Shown here in pieces: positions 34,278-44,269 of a DNA stretch of 64,000 nucleotides. Where the stretch lies: contig JAJOZX010012280.1 of the NCBI GenBank assembly GCA_023014485.1, positions 46,435 to 110,434 of the forward strand, in the 5' to 3' direction. The stretch is from Bathynomus jamesi. Its lineage: Eukaryota; Arthropoda; Malacostraca; Isopoda; Cirolanidae. A program made the position numbers and the translations under genes. Numbering within the stretch: position 1 is the first letter of the stretch; each line of letters opens with the position of its first letter. The notes below the pieces were generated by a model. The model made no database searches, was not told where the DNA came from, and was given only the letters and a program-made list of their open reading frames with translations.

Positions 34278-35330
34278 AAATTAATTCAAGGCATACATAG
34301 GTATTGAAAATCCTGATGTTATGATTGTCACTGAAACTTGGACAAAATTCAGTATGATACCAAATAGTCTATTTAGTGAAAGAGATAATACCATTACTTA
34401 TGAAATTGATGGCTATGAACTTTTTTATTATGAACATAAATATTCAGAGGGTGGTAGAGTATTTATTTATGCCAAGACAAATCTGAATCCAGTTGAAGTT
34501 ACCTCCGTTAAAGAAGAAATAGTTGAATCTGTATGGATAGATATTGGGCATAAAAATGCCAGGAAAAATCAGGATAGGGGGTATCTATAGACCACCTGAG
34601 GGATGTTCAGTTGGAGGAATCCCCAAAAGTAGAGAAGAAAATAAGTATGTAGAAAATAAACTTATTGATGAAATAAATAAAGCAATGACAAACAATATCA
34701 TTATTGTTGGAGATTTCAATTATAGGCATGTAGACTGGGAAATATTATAAACACCAGAAAGTAATGAGAGATTCTTAGACTGTATAAATGAGAATGGTTT
34801 AACCCAGTTAGTAAAGGAGCCAACCAGGGCCGATGCCATTAGATTTAATTCTAACAAATAATCCAGATACCTTCCAGGATATCTCAGTTTCAGAAGCACT
34901 AGGTTCAGGTGATCATTGTATCCTTCGGTTTAATATTGTTTGTAATTCAAGACCTAGTGAAAATAAAGTAGAAATCCCTGATTTTAAAAGAGGAAATATA
35001 AATGGACTAGTAAATGATCTGTGTCAAATAAATTGGACAGATATTCTACAGCCTGAACAGACAGTAACTAGTATGTGGGAAAAATTTAAAAGTATAATAA
35101 TGAACATACAAAGGAAGCATATCCCACAGTATAAAATCAGAACTGGTAAAAATAAAAAACAACCTTGGATAAACTGCAATATAAAAAGAGCAATCAGAGA
35201 AAAACAGAAGCATTTCATAAATTCAAAAGAACTAAAAATGGCACAGACTCTGAAATATATAAAGGTAAAAGAAGCATTTGCAAGAAAGCAATCAGAGATA
35301 GCAAACGAGACCTGGAGAAAAGCCTAGCCA
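34278..35330 (+). pseudogene. CR1-B ORF2: endonuclease domain
   Basis: Readable blocks: NPDVMIVTETWTKF (catalytic glutamate), EGGRVFIYAKTNL, YRPPEG, IIIVGDFNYRHVDWE, DLILTNNPD and GSGDHCILRFNIV with the catalytic histidine. Frameshifts separate them near 34580, 34750-34830 and 35280. A basic linker with KNSKNNPKKFFSHF-like sequence follows toward the reverse transcriptase. Confidence 0.9.
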
Positions 35331-35709
35331 AGAATTCAAAAAACAATCCTAAGAAGTTTTTCAGTCACTTCAATTTGAAAAGTAGAGTGAAAAAAAAATT
35401 GGCCCCCTCTATGTAGATGATAAAACTATAGATGATGATGTTGAAATAACTGAAGAACTAAACAAATACTTCTCATCAGTATTCAGTATTCACAAATGAA
35501 AATTTAAATAATATTCCTGATCTTATACTACCAGGACAAGATAGAGAAATAAATGAATTAAGGGTAACAAAACTAGATATCCAAAAAGCAATAGATAAAT
35601 TAAAAATGGAAAAATCTCCAGGGCCAGATGAAATGCATCCAATAGTCATAAAAGTTACCAAAAAGAATATAGCACAAGCACTAGAAATTATTTTTAATAA
35701 ATCATTGAT
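35331..35709 (+). pseudogene. CR1-B ORF2: linker before the reverse transcriptase
   Basis: Plus-strand frames give KNNPKKFFSHFNLKSRVKK, then KLKMEKSPGPDEMHP, the conserved K(S/A)PGPD block before LINE reverse transcriptases, and ALEIIFNKSL. The retroposon at 35710 interrupts right after this point. Confidence 0.88.
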
Positions 35710-36152
35710 TCTTCTTCTTCTTCTTCTTCCTCAGCATAATTAATCCCATTTTTATATGGGGTCACTGTTTAAGGCAAGTCGCCTCCATCTTGGTTCTTGA
35801 CTCATCTCATTTGGTTGTGTCGTGGGTTTTTACGGCCGGATGCCCTTCCTGACACCAACCCTCCCCCTTTATCCGGGCTTGGGACCGTCCGGAGAATAAG
35901 CTGACTATCCTTGCCTCTGGTTGCTGTCGAGACATTAGTAGTAGTCTCGTAATACCTTCCAAAAATCTACTTTTGGAAATAATCTCCTCTGGAGTCATGA
36001 ACTTAATTTCCATATGGATAAAAGTTGTTGAAAATAGGCTATTGTCTATAAATAGATCCCACAGCTCAACACAAATATGAGATATAGGGAGGCAGCATCT
36101 TGGGTTAGGGGATACTCTCTGTACTTACACACCCCATTTAAAGAGATTCCTC
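35710..36152 (-). mobile_element. Short retroposon (SINE-like), 443 bp, with 17-bp target duplication
   Basis: TTTAATAAATCATTGAT occurs at both 35693-35709 and 36153-36169. The left edge is a (TTC)n run, which on the minus strand is a 3' (GAA)n tail, so the element is inserted in minus orientation. It contains GGCCGGATGCCCTTCCTGAC, a block I recall as common in repeats of other animals. Its right 100 bp recurs at 38769-38872. No ORF. Long variable duplications are typical of LINE-driven retroposition. Confidence 0.75.
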
Positions 36153-36169
36153 TTTAATAAATCATTGAT

Positions 36170-37279
36170 ATGTACTGAAATTCCAGAGGATTGGAAGAAA
36201 GCAAATGTGGCTCCAATCTTTAAAAAGGAAATAGAAACTTGGCAAAAAACAACAGACCCATCAGCCTCACCTCCATTATTTGCAAATTACTCGAAAGTAT
36301 CATTAGAGGTAAAGTTACTGAGTTCTTTGAAGAGTGCAACCTTATAAATGATAGCCAGCATGGCTTTCGAAATGGAAGGTCCTGTCTAACCAACTTGATT
36401 GAATTTTATGATGGAGTCCTATTGAATTTGGACAATAAAGAGCCAGTAGATATAGTATACTTATATTTTGCAAAGGCATTTGATACTGTTCCTCATGCAA
36501 GATTGTTGGTAAAAGTTAGAGCCCATGGTATAAGAGGTCATATAGCTGACTGGATAGAAGAATGGCTGAGAAACCAAAAACAGAGAGTTTATCTAAATGG
36601 AAATAAATCTACTTGGAGACCCGTATTGAGCGGAGTCCCACAGGGGTCTGTGCTGGGACCTCTGTTTTTTGTTGTCTATATAAATGATCTAGAAAAGGGC
36701 CTATCATGTAAAACCTCAAAATTTGCTGATGATACAAAATTAGGCCATAATGTTAAGTCAGTAGCAGGAGCAATGACAATACAAAAAGACTTAGACAGAG
36801 TGACAGCCTGGGCAGATAAGTGGGAGATAAGATTTAATGTTGATAAGTGCAAGGTTATACATATTGGGCCAAAAAATCCAGAATTTGAATACAATATGAA
36901 TGGAATTTGGATTAAAAATGATGATAAAGAGAAAGACTTGGGTGTCACTGTGATTAACGAACTTAAACCCTCAAATCACTGTATGGAAATCAGAAATAAA
37001 GCAAATGCTAAACTCAATCTCATGCACACACACACATTGAATACAAATCACCCAATATTATAAAGCAACTATACATTTCATATGTGAGACCCCTCCTCGA
37101 ATACTGTATTCAATTTAATAGTCCCTATTTGATACAAGATATTGAAAAACTGGAAAGAGTACAGAAACAAGCAACAAGAATGATCCCACCTCTAAGACAA
37201 TTGACATATAAGGAAAGACGCGTATCTAAACATGTTCTCATTAAAAAGGAGGAGGTTAAGGGGTGATATGATAGGTGTA
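36170..37279 (+). pseudogene. CR1-B ORF2: reverse transcriptase, catalytic core intact
   Basis: Blocks in order: PEDWKKANVAPIFKK, NRPISLTSIICKLLESIIRG, NDSQHGFRNGRSCLTNL, VDIVYLYFAKAFDTVPH, SGVPQGSVLGPLFFVVYIND, SKFADDTKLGHN (FADD catalytic pair present), DKWEIRFNVDKCKVIHIG, KDLGVTV, then LEYCIQFNSPY. This is CR1-clade reverse transcriptase and the longest open part is 274 codons (36239-37063). One frameshift separates the first block from the core and another lies near 37060. YLYF replaces the usual YLDF in the first aspartate block, so the enzyme is probably dead despite the intact FADD. Confidence 0.93.
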
Positions 37280-37582
37280 TAAAATGAGGTTAATATTCGT
37301 TTTTTGACCCAGTCACACCCAGCTATAACAACAATATATATTTAATAACCAATCAAAGCTGAATAAGAAAATATATATATTATCTTGTGCAAATTTGTAT
37401 AAAATGTACTTTTTTAAAAAATATATTTTCTACTTTCTAATATGTATGTATATAAATTTCGGTTGGTTTGTTTATTTGGGCTACCTTTTTTGGAGATTTT
37501 TCTTGGCTTTTTTTGGCTACTTTTTCTTGCTTTGGCTACTTCTTTCTGTTTCTGGTTAGTGTGGTAATTTTTGTTCTACTGG

Positions 37583-37925
37583 TATGACGTGTCAATCTTG
37601 TGAACTTGATTTCGAAGACGCAATCCACCTTGTTGGCCTCGATGAAGATAAAAGTTCAGATTTTTTTCCAATCACGGCATAATTCTGACATCCGTGATTT
37701 GCCCTAAATGTAATACTACCTGTATTTTAAGACAAGACTCGAAGGTGTTTAGGTGCCGTAAAAAAAATGGAAGGATGTGAAATCGTGGGTTTTACGTGCT
37801 GGGAATAGACGTCCTCATTACCGGAAATATTTCGCACGATACTTGTTCCTGGCAGAACATCCTGACGATTCTGCAGTTCTGCATCACTTCCTTACTGCAA
37901 TTGCAGAACTATATCCTCCAAAATA
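37583..37925 (+). pseudogene. Internally deleted Merlin/ISXO2-like transposase
   Basis: An ATG frame starts MTCQSCELDFEDAIHLVGL. In a shifted frame comes ICPKCNTTCILRQDS followed by VFRCRKKNGR, a zinc-ribbon like that at the N-terminus of ISXO2/IS1016 transposases. It is joined almost directly to HYRKYFARYLFLAEH and HHFLTAIAELYPPK, resembling the family C-terminus (H/F-R-KF...FL--I--LYP). The catalytic DDE core between them is missing, so this is a deletion derivative that kept both ends of the gene. Confidence 0.65.
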
Positions 37926-37935
37926 AGGTGACTGG

Positions 37936-38225
37936 TTAGGCTAAGTTAGGTTAGGCTAAGTTAGGTTAGGCTAAGTTAGGTTAGGCTAAGTTAGGTTAGG
38001 CTAAGTTAGGTTAGGCTAAGTTAGGTTAGGCTAAGTTAGGTTAGGCTAAGTTAGGTTAGGCTAAGTTAGGTTAGGCTAAGTTAGGTTAGGCTAAGTTAGG
38101 TTAGGCTAAGTTAGGTTAGGCTAAGTTAGGTTAGGCTAAGTTAGGTTAGGCTAAGTTAGGTTAGGCTAAGTTAGGTTAGGCTAAGTTAGGTTAGGCTAAG
38201 TTAGGTTAGGCTAAGTTAGGTTAGG
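37936..38225. repeat. 15-bp satellite, about 19 copies
   Basis: The unit GTTAGGCTAAGTTAG repeats without visible change for about 290 bp. It is made of TTAGG-like words but is not the simple arthropod telomere repeat. It lies inside the Merlin-like element. Confidence 0.97.
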
Positions 38226-38403
38226 TTGTGTTTAGCACAAATGCAAACTTTTCTGGTCGATTTTGAGGTGTTTTGCATGAATCTGCCATCCGTTTCCTGT
38301 GCAAATGCGTAGTTTTCGAGATGATGATATCTCGAAAACTACGCATTTGCACAGGAAACAGATGGCAGATTCGTGCAGAGCACCTCCAAATTGACCAGAA
38401 ACA
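38226..38403. repeat. Internal palindrome of Merlin-like element 3
   Basis: Inverted arms share TTTCCTGTGCAAATGCGTAG and TTTTCGAGAT with a short loop near 38328-38333. Related palindromes occur in the Merlin-like elements at 26415, 33369 and 47205. Confidence 0.88.
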
Positions 38404-38451
38404 TTTGCTCTCATTATAAAAAGAGACTGGGTCAAAAAACGAATAATTACC

Positions 38452-38760
38452 TAAAATGATAAAAGAGTTAGATAAGATAGATTTTGATTCTCTTTTCATT
38501 AAAGATCACAATAACCAGACTAGAGGTCATAGTATAAAATTATTTAAGCCAAGATGTAGAACAAATTTAAGAAAACAGTTTTACAAACAGTAATATTAAG
38601 TTTTTGAACAGTCTGACAGAAGAAGTGGTGACTTTAGATACACTTGATTCTTTCAAAAGAAGGTTGGATAGTTTGATCTCTGCAAGGGACATCTGGTGAT
38701 AGTGTTTAAGCCCATTTTTATTGCATGAATAGTACTAGTTTATTTCATATATATTATGTG
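38452..38760 (+). pseudogene. CR1-B ORF2: C-terminal tail and start of 3' region
   Basis: In shifting frames the sequence reads KELDKIDFDSLF, HNNQTRGHSIKLFKP, and EEVVTLDTLDSFKRRLDSL. This is the normal C-terminal pattern of CR1-like ORF2 (RG...K, R...F---V---WN, then T---FK--LD). It directly follows the Merlin-like insertion. Confidence 0.82.
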
Positions 38761-38768
38761 CATTTAAG

Positions 38769-38872
38769 TGATAGATCCCACAGCTCAACACAAATATGAG
38801 ATATAGGGATGCAGCATCTTAGGTTAGGGGATACTCTCTGTACTTACACACCCCATTTAAAGAGATTCCTCT
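38769..38872 (-). repeat. Second partial copy of the 35710 retroposon
   Basis: It shares TAGATCCCACAGCTCAACAC and TACTCTCTGTACTTACACAC with 36050-36152 over about 100 bp with a few differences. The part with the TTC tail is absent. Confidence 0.85.
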
Positions 38873-39082
38873 GCTGAGCAGTGCCCCCGATAGTACTGTG
38901 AGGTATTGAAAAACTCATGATCTTCACTTGCCCCACAAACACCTTTAAATAGGAGACCCAAAATGGGTGCGCACACATTTCTACATTACTGTACAGTCTT
39001 TACAGCCACACCTACACTTTTCCTCCTAAGTATACATATTGTACTGTATATGGTTGTAAATTGTGACTTGGTCCGCAATTAA
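38873..39082. other. No gene recognised; possibly CR1-B 3' region
   Basis: About 210 bp between the partial retroposon copy and the TTAA element, without recognisable coding sequence. Confidence 0.35.
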
Positions 39083-40434
39083 TATGGAGGGTGATTCCAT
39101 AGTCTTGGTCGTTACATTCGCAGGCAACTTATTGTTATATTCCCTGCTCTTGTGAATAAAGTATGAACAGCAGCGGCACAAATTTTCTTGTGAACATAAA
39201 CAGATGGTTGGGCTCTAAAATGAGACTAGGTTTTGCATATTTTGTTTCTTGGTTTTTGCTAGGAGCGTATCCAAATTCGTCGTCTCGGTCGTTACAACGA
39301 TGCAACCTCAGTTTTCAGTAGGTGGTACATATGTGTAAAAGTCAGTGAATTGGCCAGAGCTATTCAAATGAGAATTCTACCATGGATACTTGAATGTTGT
39401 GGCCCCAATTTGAGACATAGTTTGTTAGAAAATATTAACTTGTATTTTAAATATATATAAAAAACTGCTGTCTCGGTCGTTACATATTTTTTGTCTCGGT
39501 CGTTACCGTCGGTATTTCAATATAAAATTGAACATTTATCATACAATAAAGCAGACATATATCATATTATTGGTATTTATGACTTACCCTTCAGTGTGTG
39601 TATATATATAAATATGTATATATATACTGTACTGTATATATATGTAAATATATTCCATATAAATATATATAACTACGCAAAAGGGGAGTGCAGGAATGTT
39701 GCAAGTGATGACGTAATGTTGCAAAGGGGGCGGGGGTTGTTGCAAGGGTGTGGTTGTTGCAATGGGGGTGGGGGTTGTTGCAAAAAAAGATACCCCAAAG
39801 GGCCCTTTGTTGCCAACCGGGGTTGCAAGGGGCATGCAACTTGGGGGCCTCCCCCAAGCTATTTCCCCCAAAGGGCCGTCTTGGTCGTTACATTGTGCGA
39901 TGTAACGACCGAGACGTACCTTTACAAGAGAAGTATAGGAGCTGGACTTAATTTTTTGTAATGGACACGTACCCCATAGGAAACTAGCTTTGCGATTAAG
40001 ACAAATTTTTTTCGCTTCAAATAACTAAAGCTATATAAAAAATTCAGAAAAAAACGTCTCGGTCGTTACATACAAATGTGCCTTATATAGATATAGGCTC
40101 AGTTTTTATTGATTCGGTTAATGAAAGTTATTTTATGTGGAAATCTTTAAGGAAGACCTACTTTATGACATAAATAAGAAATGCCTATTATCCCTCAACT
40201 ATTTTGGCCATGCGAGCTTTCAAAATTGAGGGAAAATATCACAATGATTATTTAGACAATAGTGCATTGTGTATGAACCTCAGTAACTTTTTTCTAGATG
40301 CGATAGAGTTAAAAACTCTTCAGATTTGGAAACTAGAGACTCTTACCTATCTAATGATGTATCACATGATACATTTTGATGATTTTTGAATTTTCGACCT
40401 CAGGTTGACACTTTCATGGAATCACCCTGGACCA
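39083..40434. mobile_element. TTAA-flanked DNA element with seven GTCTCGGTCGTTAC motifs, 1352 bp
   Basis: TTAA lies on both sides (39079-39082 and 40435-40438). The ends share AGGGTGATTCCAT as inverted repeats. TTAA duplications are used by piggyBac and Kolobok. The motif GTCT(C/T)GGTCGTTACA occurs at 39102, 39282, 39470, 39493, 39878 and 40056, and inverted at 39900. A G-rich block with repeated GTTGTTGCAA words lies at about 39675-39870. No transposase ORF was recognised; a TA array sits near 39600-39670. Confidence 0.65.
39878..39915. repeat. Hairpin made of two opposed GTCTCGGTCGTTAC motifs
   Basis: A forward GTCTTGGTCGTTACAT and an inverted ATGTAACGACCGAGAC are separated by six bases, so the motif pair forms a near-perfect hairpin. 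Confidence 0.92.
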
Positions 40435-40761
40435 TTAATTATTTTTGGTTGGCAAGGTACTGGTATTGATGGGTACTATAATGAAATTAACGATTCTTTG
40501 GATTTGATATATTTGCATGTCAGTTATAAATAGGTATAGAGCGTAACATATTTGTGGATAGTAGCCTATTATGACTTTGATCCTCTGGATCCAGATTCTA
40601 TCTTCAGTTTTAAATTGATAATTAATTAGTTTTAAATTGATAATTAGTCAGTCTTGTAAAAATTGGTTGTTGGCAATGTACAGGCAGTTTTTACATAGTG
40701 GAGTCACCTCGATGGGCCGAAATAGCCCCTAGTGTGCCCACTATAAAAATTTCTTATGTTC
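40435..40761 (+). other. Probable CR1-type 3' end
   Basis: The stretch GATGGGCCGAAATAGCCCC followed by AAAATTTCTTATGTTC resembles the 3' end of CR1-like LINEs, which finish in short TTCTTATG-type repeats. It could be the 3' end of CR1-B, separated from it by the TTAA element and other insertions. Confidence 0.5.
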
Positions 40762-40862
40762 AAACCTAAGCTTTATTTCAACCTTACCTGACCTTTCCGC
40801 GGCCGTTCTCCAGCAACTTCTAATGAAAAAAAAAAAAAAAATTGAAATAAAGCTTAGGTTTC
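40762..40862. repeat. Hairpin with 20-bp arms
   Basis: AAACCTAAGCTTTATTTCAA and its complement flank a spacer with a 16-base A run. Confidence 0.88.
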
Positions 40863-41561
40863 GGACGCCGATCTTTCTAATAACCCAAGTCCTTTTAAAA
40901 ACTTTCCCAAAAATAAATCTTCTATCTAACTAAACTGTACATTTTCCTATTTTCAAGCCAGGCTAACCATACTAGACCTAAGCTATGCAGTTTCTAATTA
41001 GAGCAAGTGGGCCTTAGGCTAACTCGAATTCTTAGATTAGCTTAAACGTAACTAAGACCCCTTGTAAAGCATAAATCTATCCTGTCTCATGTGTATAACT
41101 GACAATTAACAAAACATTCTTGGCTAGGCCTACTACCTATTTCAAGATGGAAATCCACTAACAGCCAAATTTTATTTTCTGTTAAATTCCCGCTTCGCCT
41201 TCGCGCTCAAATAATTTCAATCTACTTTATCAGAAAAAAACAAAAGTTAAAACTTTACACATAACCACTTTTAGAGCAGTAATCATTAGAGGGACTGGTC
41301 GGTGATCTTTCGTGGTGATCGAACGTGTTGGCTGTGCTCTAGCGAATTAACTTTTGCGCTTTTCTATTATTATTATTATGTTTGCCTTGTATATTTATTG
41401 CTGTTTAGCTTTCGGTTATTACTTTATCTTTCGCTCATTTGCACTATTTGTGGTGTGATGGGCCTCTTCACTGTCAGGTTTTGCCTGTTTTTCTATTGTG
41501 AGGTTGGTGGTTGGGCTTAGGCTTTTGGCCTAGGCCCGACTTTTCTCTGCGCGGGTTAAGC
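40863..41561 (+). other. No gene; probable 5' region of the Jockey/I-like LINE at its right end
   Basis: The left part shows nothing. From about 41290 the sequence becomes less AT-rich and runs into the ORF1 start at 41562, so it is probably the 5' untranslated region of that LINE. Its exact start is not visible. Confidence 0.4.
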
Positions 41562-42513
41562 ATGGGTGATAAGTTCAAAAACTGCACTACTGCCAGCAAA
41601 AAGCATAAAAATCAGCATGACCAAAACAGCTCTACTGCACTTGATGGAAACTTAATGTATTTGAGTGAAGTTATCAATCAGACAGAAAGCTGTTCGAGAT
41701 TTTCCTACGGGGCTCGTGTCTTCTGGTCAGGAAGATGCGTCCTCGGGTTCCACGAGTGACTCCTCATTGCCTACTACTAAGATTTCTCAACCTACTTTGA
41801 CTCCTGATCATGTCTCTTACTTGTATGTGGTGAGTAAAGACTCTACAACCCTCACCCGCCTAAACCCTTTTGGAATTAAAAAAATCAATTGAATGTATTT
41901 GTGGTGGACCTGTAAGGTCTGTCACCTACTGCCGTTCTGGTAGCTTGCTAGTCCATACTTTCAATGCAGCTCAAACTAGGGATCTTTTGAGCGCAGCTAC
42001 TCTTCTTAATAATGTGCCAGTAGAAGTCTCAATTGCGAAAAATCTGAATACTACTCAGGGTATCATTTATGCTCCAGAATTGCTTCACATGAGCACAGAT
42101 GATCTATTACTAGAAATGAAATTGGAGAATGCAATTGGCATTCGAGGACTAAACAAGGGTAGTGATAAAACTCCTACTAGCCTTATAGTCCTTACTTTTG
42201 GGGGTGTCGCTCGTCCTGAGTATATTCAGTGTGGCTATCTCCGGCACCATGTTGACTCTTATTATCCAAACCCCTTGCAGTGTTTCCATTGCCTCCGTTT
42301 TGGACATGATGTGCGTAATTGCACTAAAAACATTTCTTGTGCTAAGTGTGCCGAGTCTCATGATACTCGATCCTTTCAGAAAGACTTGACTTCATATACC
42401 TGTGTAAATTGTAAGGGATCACATTTAGGTTCTTCTAGAGTTTGTAGCCATTGGATAAGTGAGAAGGAGATTGTCAAAGTAAAGGTGGATAATCATGTTA
42501 CATTTACTGAGAC
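41562..42513 (+). pseudogene. Jockey/I-like LINE ORF1 (gag-like, CCHC knuckles), first part
   Basis: ATG at 41562 opens MGDKFKNCTTASKKHKNQHD, a basic N-terminus. After frameshifts near 41740 and 41860 a 200-codon stretch carries an RRM-like region (ending GVARPEYIQCGYLRHHV), then zinc knuckles CFHCLRFGHDVRNC, CAKCAESHDT and CVNCKGSHLGSSRVC. This knuckle set is typical of Jockey and I-clade LINE ORF1 proteins, which bind the element RNA. The frame is broken by a hAT at 42514. Confidence 0.88.
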
Positions 42514-43158
42514 CAGGGCCGGATTAAGACCTTTAGAGGCCCTAAGCACTGAAAAGATTATGGTGCCCCCATATATATGTAATTCAAAATAAAAACAATA
42601 CTAAACCGTAAAATAAATTTTTATCTTTCGAAATGAAACAAAACTTCCATGTATGCTGAAATTAAAATAGCTTCTTTCTAGATTTTCTGATTGCAAAATC
42701 CTGGATAATTTCATCGAAGCTGACTCGACGAAGCATGTCCGCTTCTATACACAGTAGGGAAAGTGAATCAAGTCTGTCCTGACATATTGTTCTCTGAGGG
42801 TTTTTTATTCTTTTCAGCTGAGAAAAAGAGCGTTCTGCGGAGCAGTTAGTAATCATCAATGTTAGAAAAATACGTAGTGCGATATCTACATTTGGAAATA
42901 CGCATTGTATCCTGTCTTTCACTAGGGTGTCATGAAGATCAATATGACTGAATTTCGTTTTTCCTGTTTCATAAAAATGGGAGAGGAGTGTGTAGTGGAG
43001 TGTAAGGAAGTCTAACAAAATTTTGATTTTTCCCATGATGACTACTTCTATGCTTTCTTTGAAATATCAAATATCAAATTCTTTCAAAAAAAATGTCTCA
43101 TTTTTTTTTTGGTACCCTAAGCACGTGTTTAGTCTGCCTATTGGGTAATCCAGGACTG
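42514..43158 (-). mobile_element. Non-autonomous hAT with hATC remnant, 645 bp
   Basis: The ends CAGGGCCGGATTAAG and, in reverse, CAGTCCTGGATTAC are inverted repeats. Flanks ACTGAGAC (42506-42513) and ACTGAAGC (43159-43166) form a duplication with two mismatches. The minus strand carries a hAT C-terminus. Confidence 0.78.
42662..43036 (-). pseudogene. hATC dimerisation domain remnant
   Basis: The 124-codon frame contains LRIFLTLMITNCSAERSFSQ and LKRIKNPQR with RLDSLSLLCIEADM, the hATC pattern of the KRAB/ZMYM-like hAT group (L-VT---ERSFS-LK-IK---R). The catalytic region is missing. Confidence 0.87.
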
Positions 43159-43200
43159 ACTGAAGCCCGTAAGTTATATGCTGCTAAGATGGGTCCATAG

Positions 43201-43706
43201 CAGAGCTGGGCAGTATTTAAATACATTTGTATTTAAATACGTATTTAAATACATTTGTGTATTTAGAACTGTATTTATAAATACATTGTTTTTCATGTAT
43301 TTAAATATAGTATTTAAATAATTTAATGAGTATTTAAATACTCAAAGTATAAAAATGTAAATACTTTTACTGGTTTAATACACGTTCTGTACTAGCACAG
43401 TACGACGCGTCGACAGTGTAGTACAGCATGGTTCATGTTTCAACGTGTCAGTTCAATCAGTTGTGTGCCACTTTTAGTCGAAAGCGGTTGATTTCTTTAT
43501 CGTGTGCGTGTCATGGCTTCAACAAGCAAATTTGTATGTATTTAAAATGTATTTACAAATGTATTTAAATACAATTGATGTATTTTGTATTTAGTATCTA
43601 AATACATTCGTAAAATGTATTTAGTATTTAGTATTTAAATACATTTCTCCCATGTATTTAGTATTTAGTATTTAAATACATTCAATGTATTTATTGCCCA
43701 GCTCTG
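43201..43706. mobile_element. hAT MITE built of TATTTAAATAC words, 506 bp
   Basis: The exact duplication GTCCATAG flanks it (43193-43200 and 43707-43714). The ends CAGAGCTGGGCA and TGCCCAGCTCTG are perfect inverted repeats. Both halves consist largely of GTATTTAAATAC-like words. The middle (about 43380-43500) is unique. Confidence 0.92.
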
Positions 43707-44160
43707 GTCCATAGTCATCTCAGTGTGTCTCTTATGCTGGGGTGGGTGGAGGGTTTCCTTCACCTTCAAGTAAGATGCAGACTTCTGGATTGCCAGTAGC
43801 AGCTTCTGGTTCTTTATCTAATTCCCAGCCCATAGAAACCAAGTCTTGTGGTACACAATGTTCATTCCTTGATTTTAACCACCCCTCCTCAGACTCTGCT
43901 TTGTCACCAGATATAGAACCACTTCATAGTACAGATAGCACTGGGTTAAAAGGAAAACTTGATTCCAGTAGTGATCGTCCTAGGTCAAAAGGCAGACTTA
44001 CTGGGATAGCTCATCCCGTGGTCCCTCCTGTAGATAATACTTTACTTTCAAGGTGCTTATTGGAGTTTAAGTCACTCATGGCTAAAAATACAGCTCCACA
44101 AGACTATGGCTCAAAAAATGTCTCAATTCTTTGCAAAGAATGATTTTCAAAAGACTGCAA
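43707..44160 (+). pseudogene. Jockey/I-like LINE ORF1, C-terminal Ser/Pro-rich part
   Basis: The frame resumes as SYAGVGGGFPSPSS after removal of the two hAT insertions, then a long Ser/Thr-rich tail with LLSRCLLEFKSLMAKN. ORF1 proteins of this group commonly end in such a low-complexity tail. The frame ends at 44143. Confidence 0.75.
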
Positions 44161-44269
44161 TTGATCCTAAGGATGGCTTCCGGATATTATTTAATAGCAC
44201 AGATTAATGTTCGTAGGCACTGTTAGCTTTTGCTTCCCCTTGTCCTTTTACATCATGGCTTTATCCATC

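Larger units (their letters stand above)
37288..38451 (+). mobile_element. Merlin-like element 3 with transposase remnants, 1164 bp
   Basis: The exact 8-bp duplication TAAAATGA flanks it (37280-37287 and 38452-38459), and removing it restores CR1 codons (GVYKM-IKELDKIDF). Outer ends are GG...CC. The inverted terminal core is ATTCGTTTTTTGACCCAGTC. Inside are transposase remnants at 37583-37925, a 15-bp satellite (37936-38225) and a palindrome (38226-38403). Duplication length, GG ends and remnant type all agree with Merlin (IS1016/ISXO2-related). Confidence 0.85.

Noticed and set aside
37936..38225. Possible telomere or interstitial telomeric repeat
   Set aside because: The unit is a 15-mer with CTAAG inserted, inside a transposon with target duplication, not a pure TTAGG array at a chromosome end.
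39102..40071. Regularly spaced repeats, considered as a CRISPR array
   Set aside because: Spacing is irregular (23 to about 390 bp), one copy is inverted, and the context is a eukaryotic transposon.
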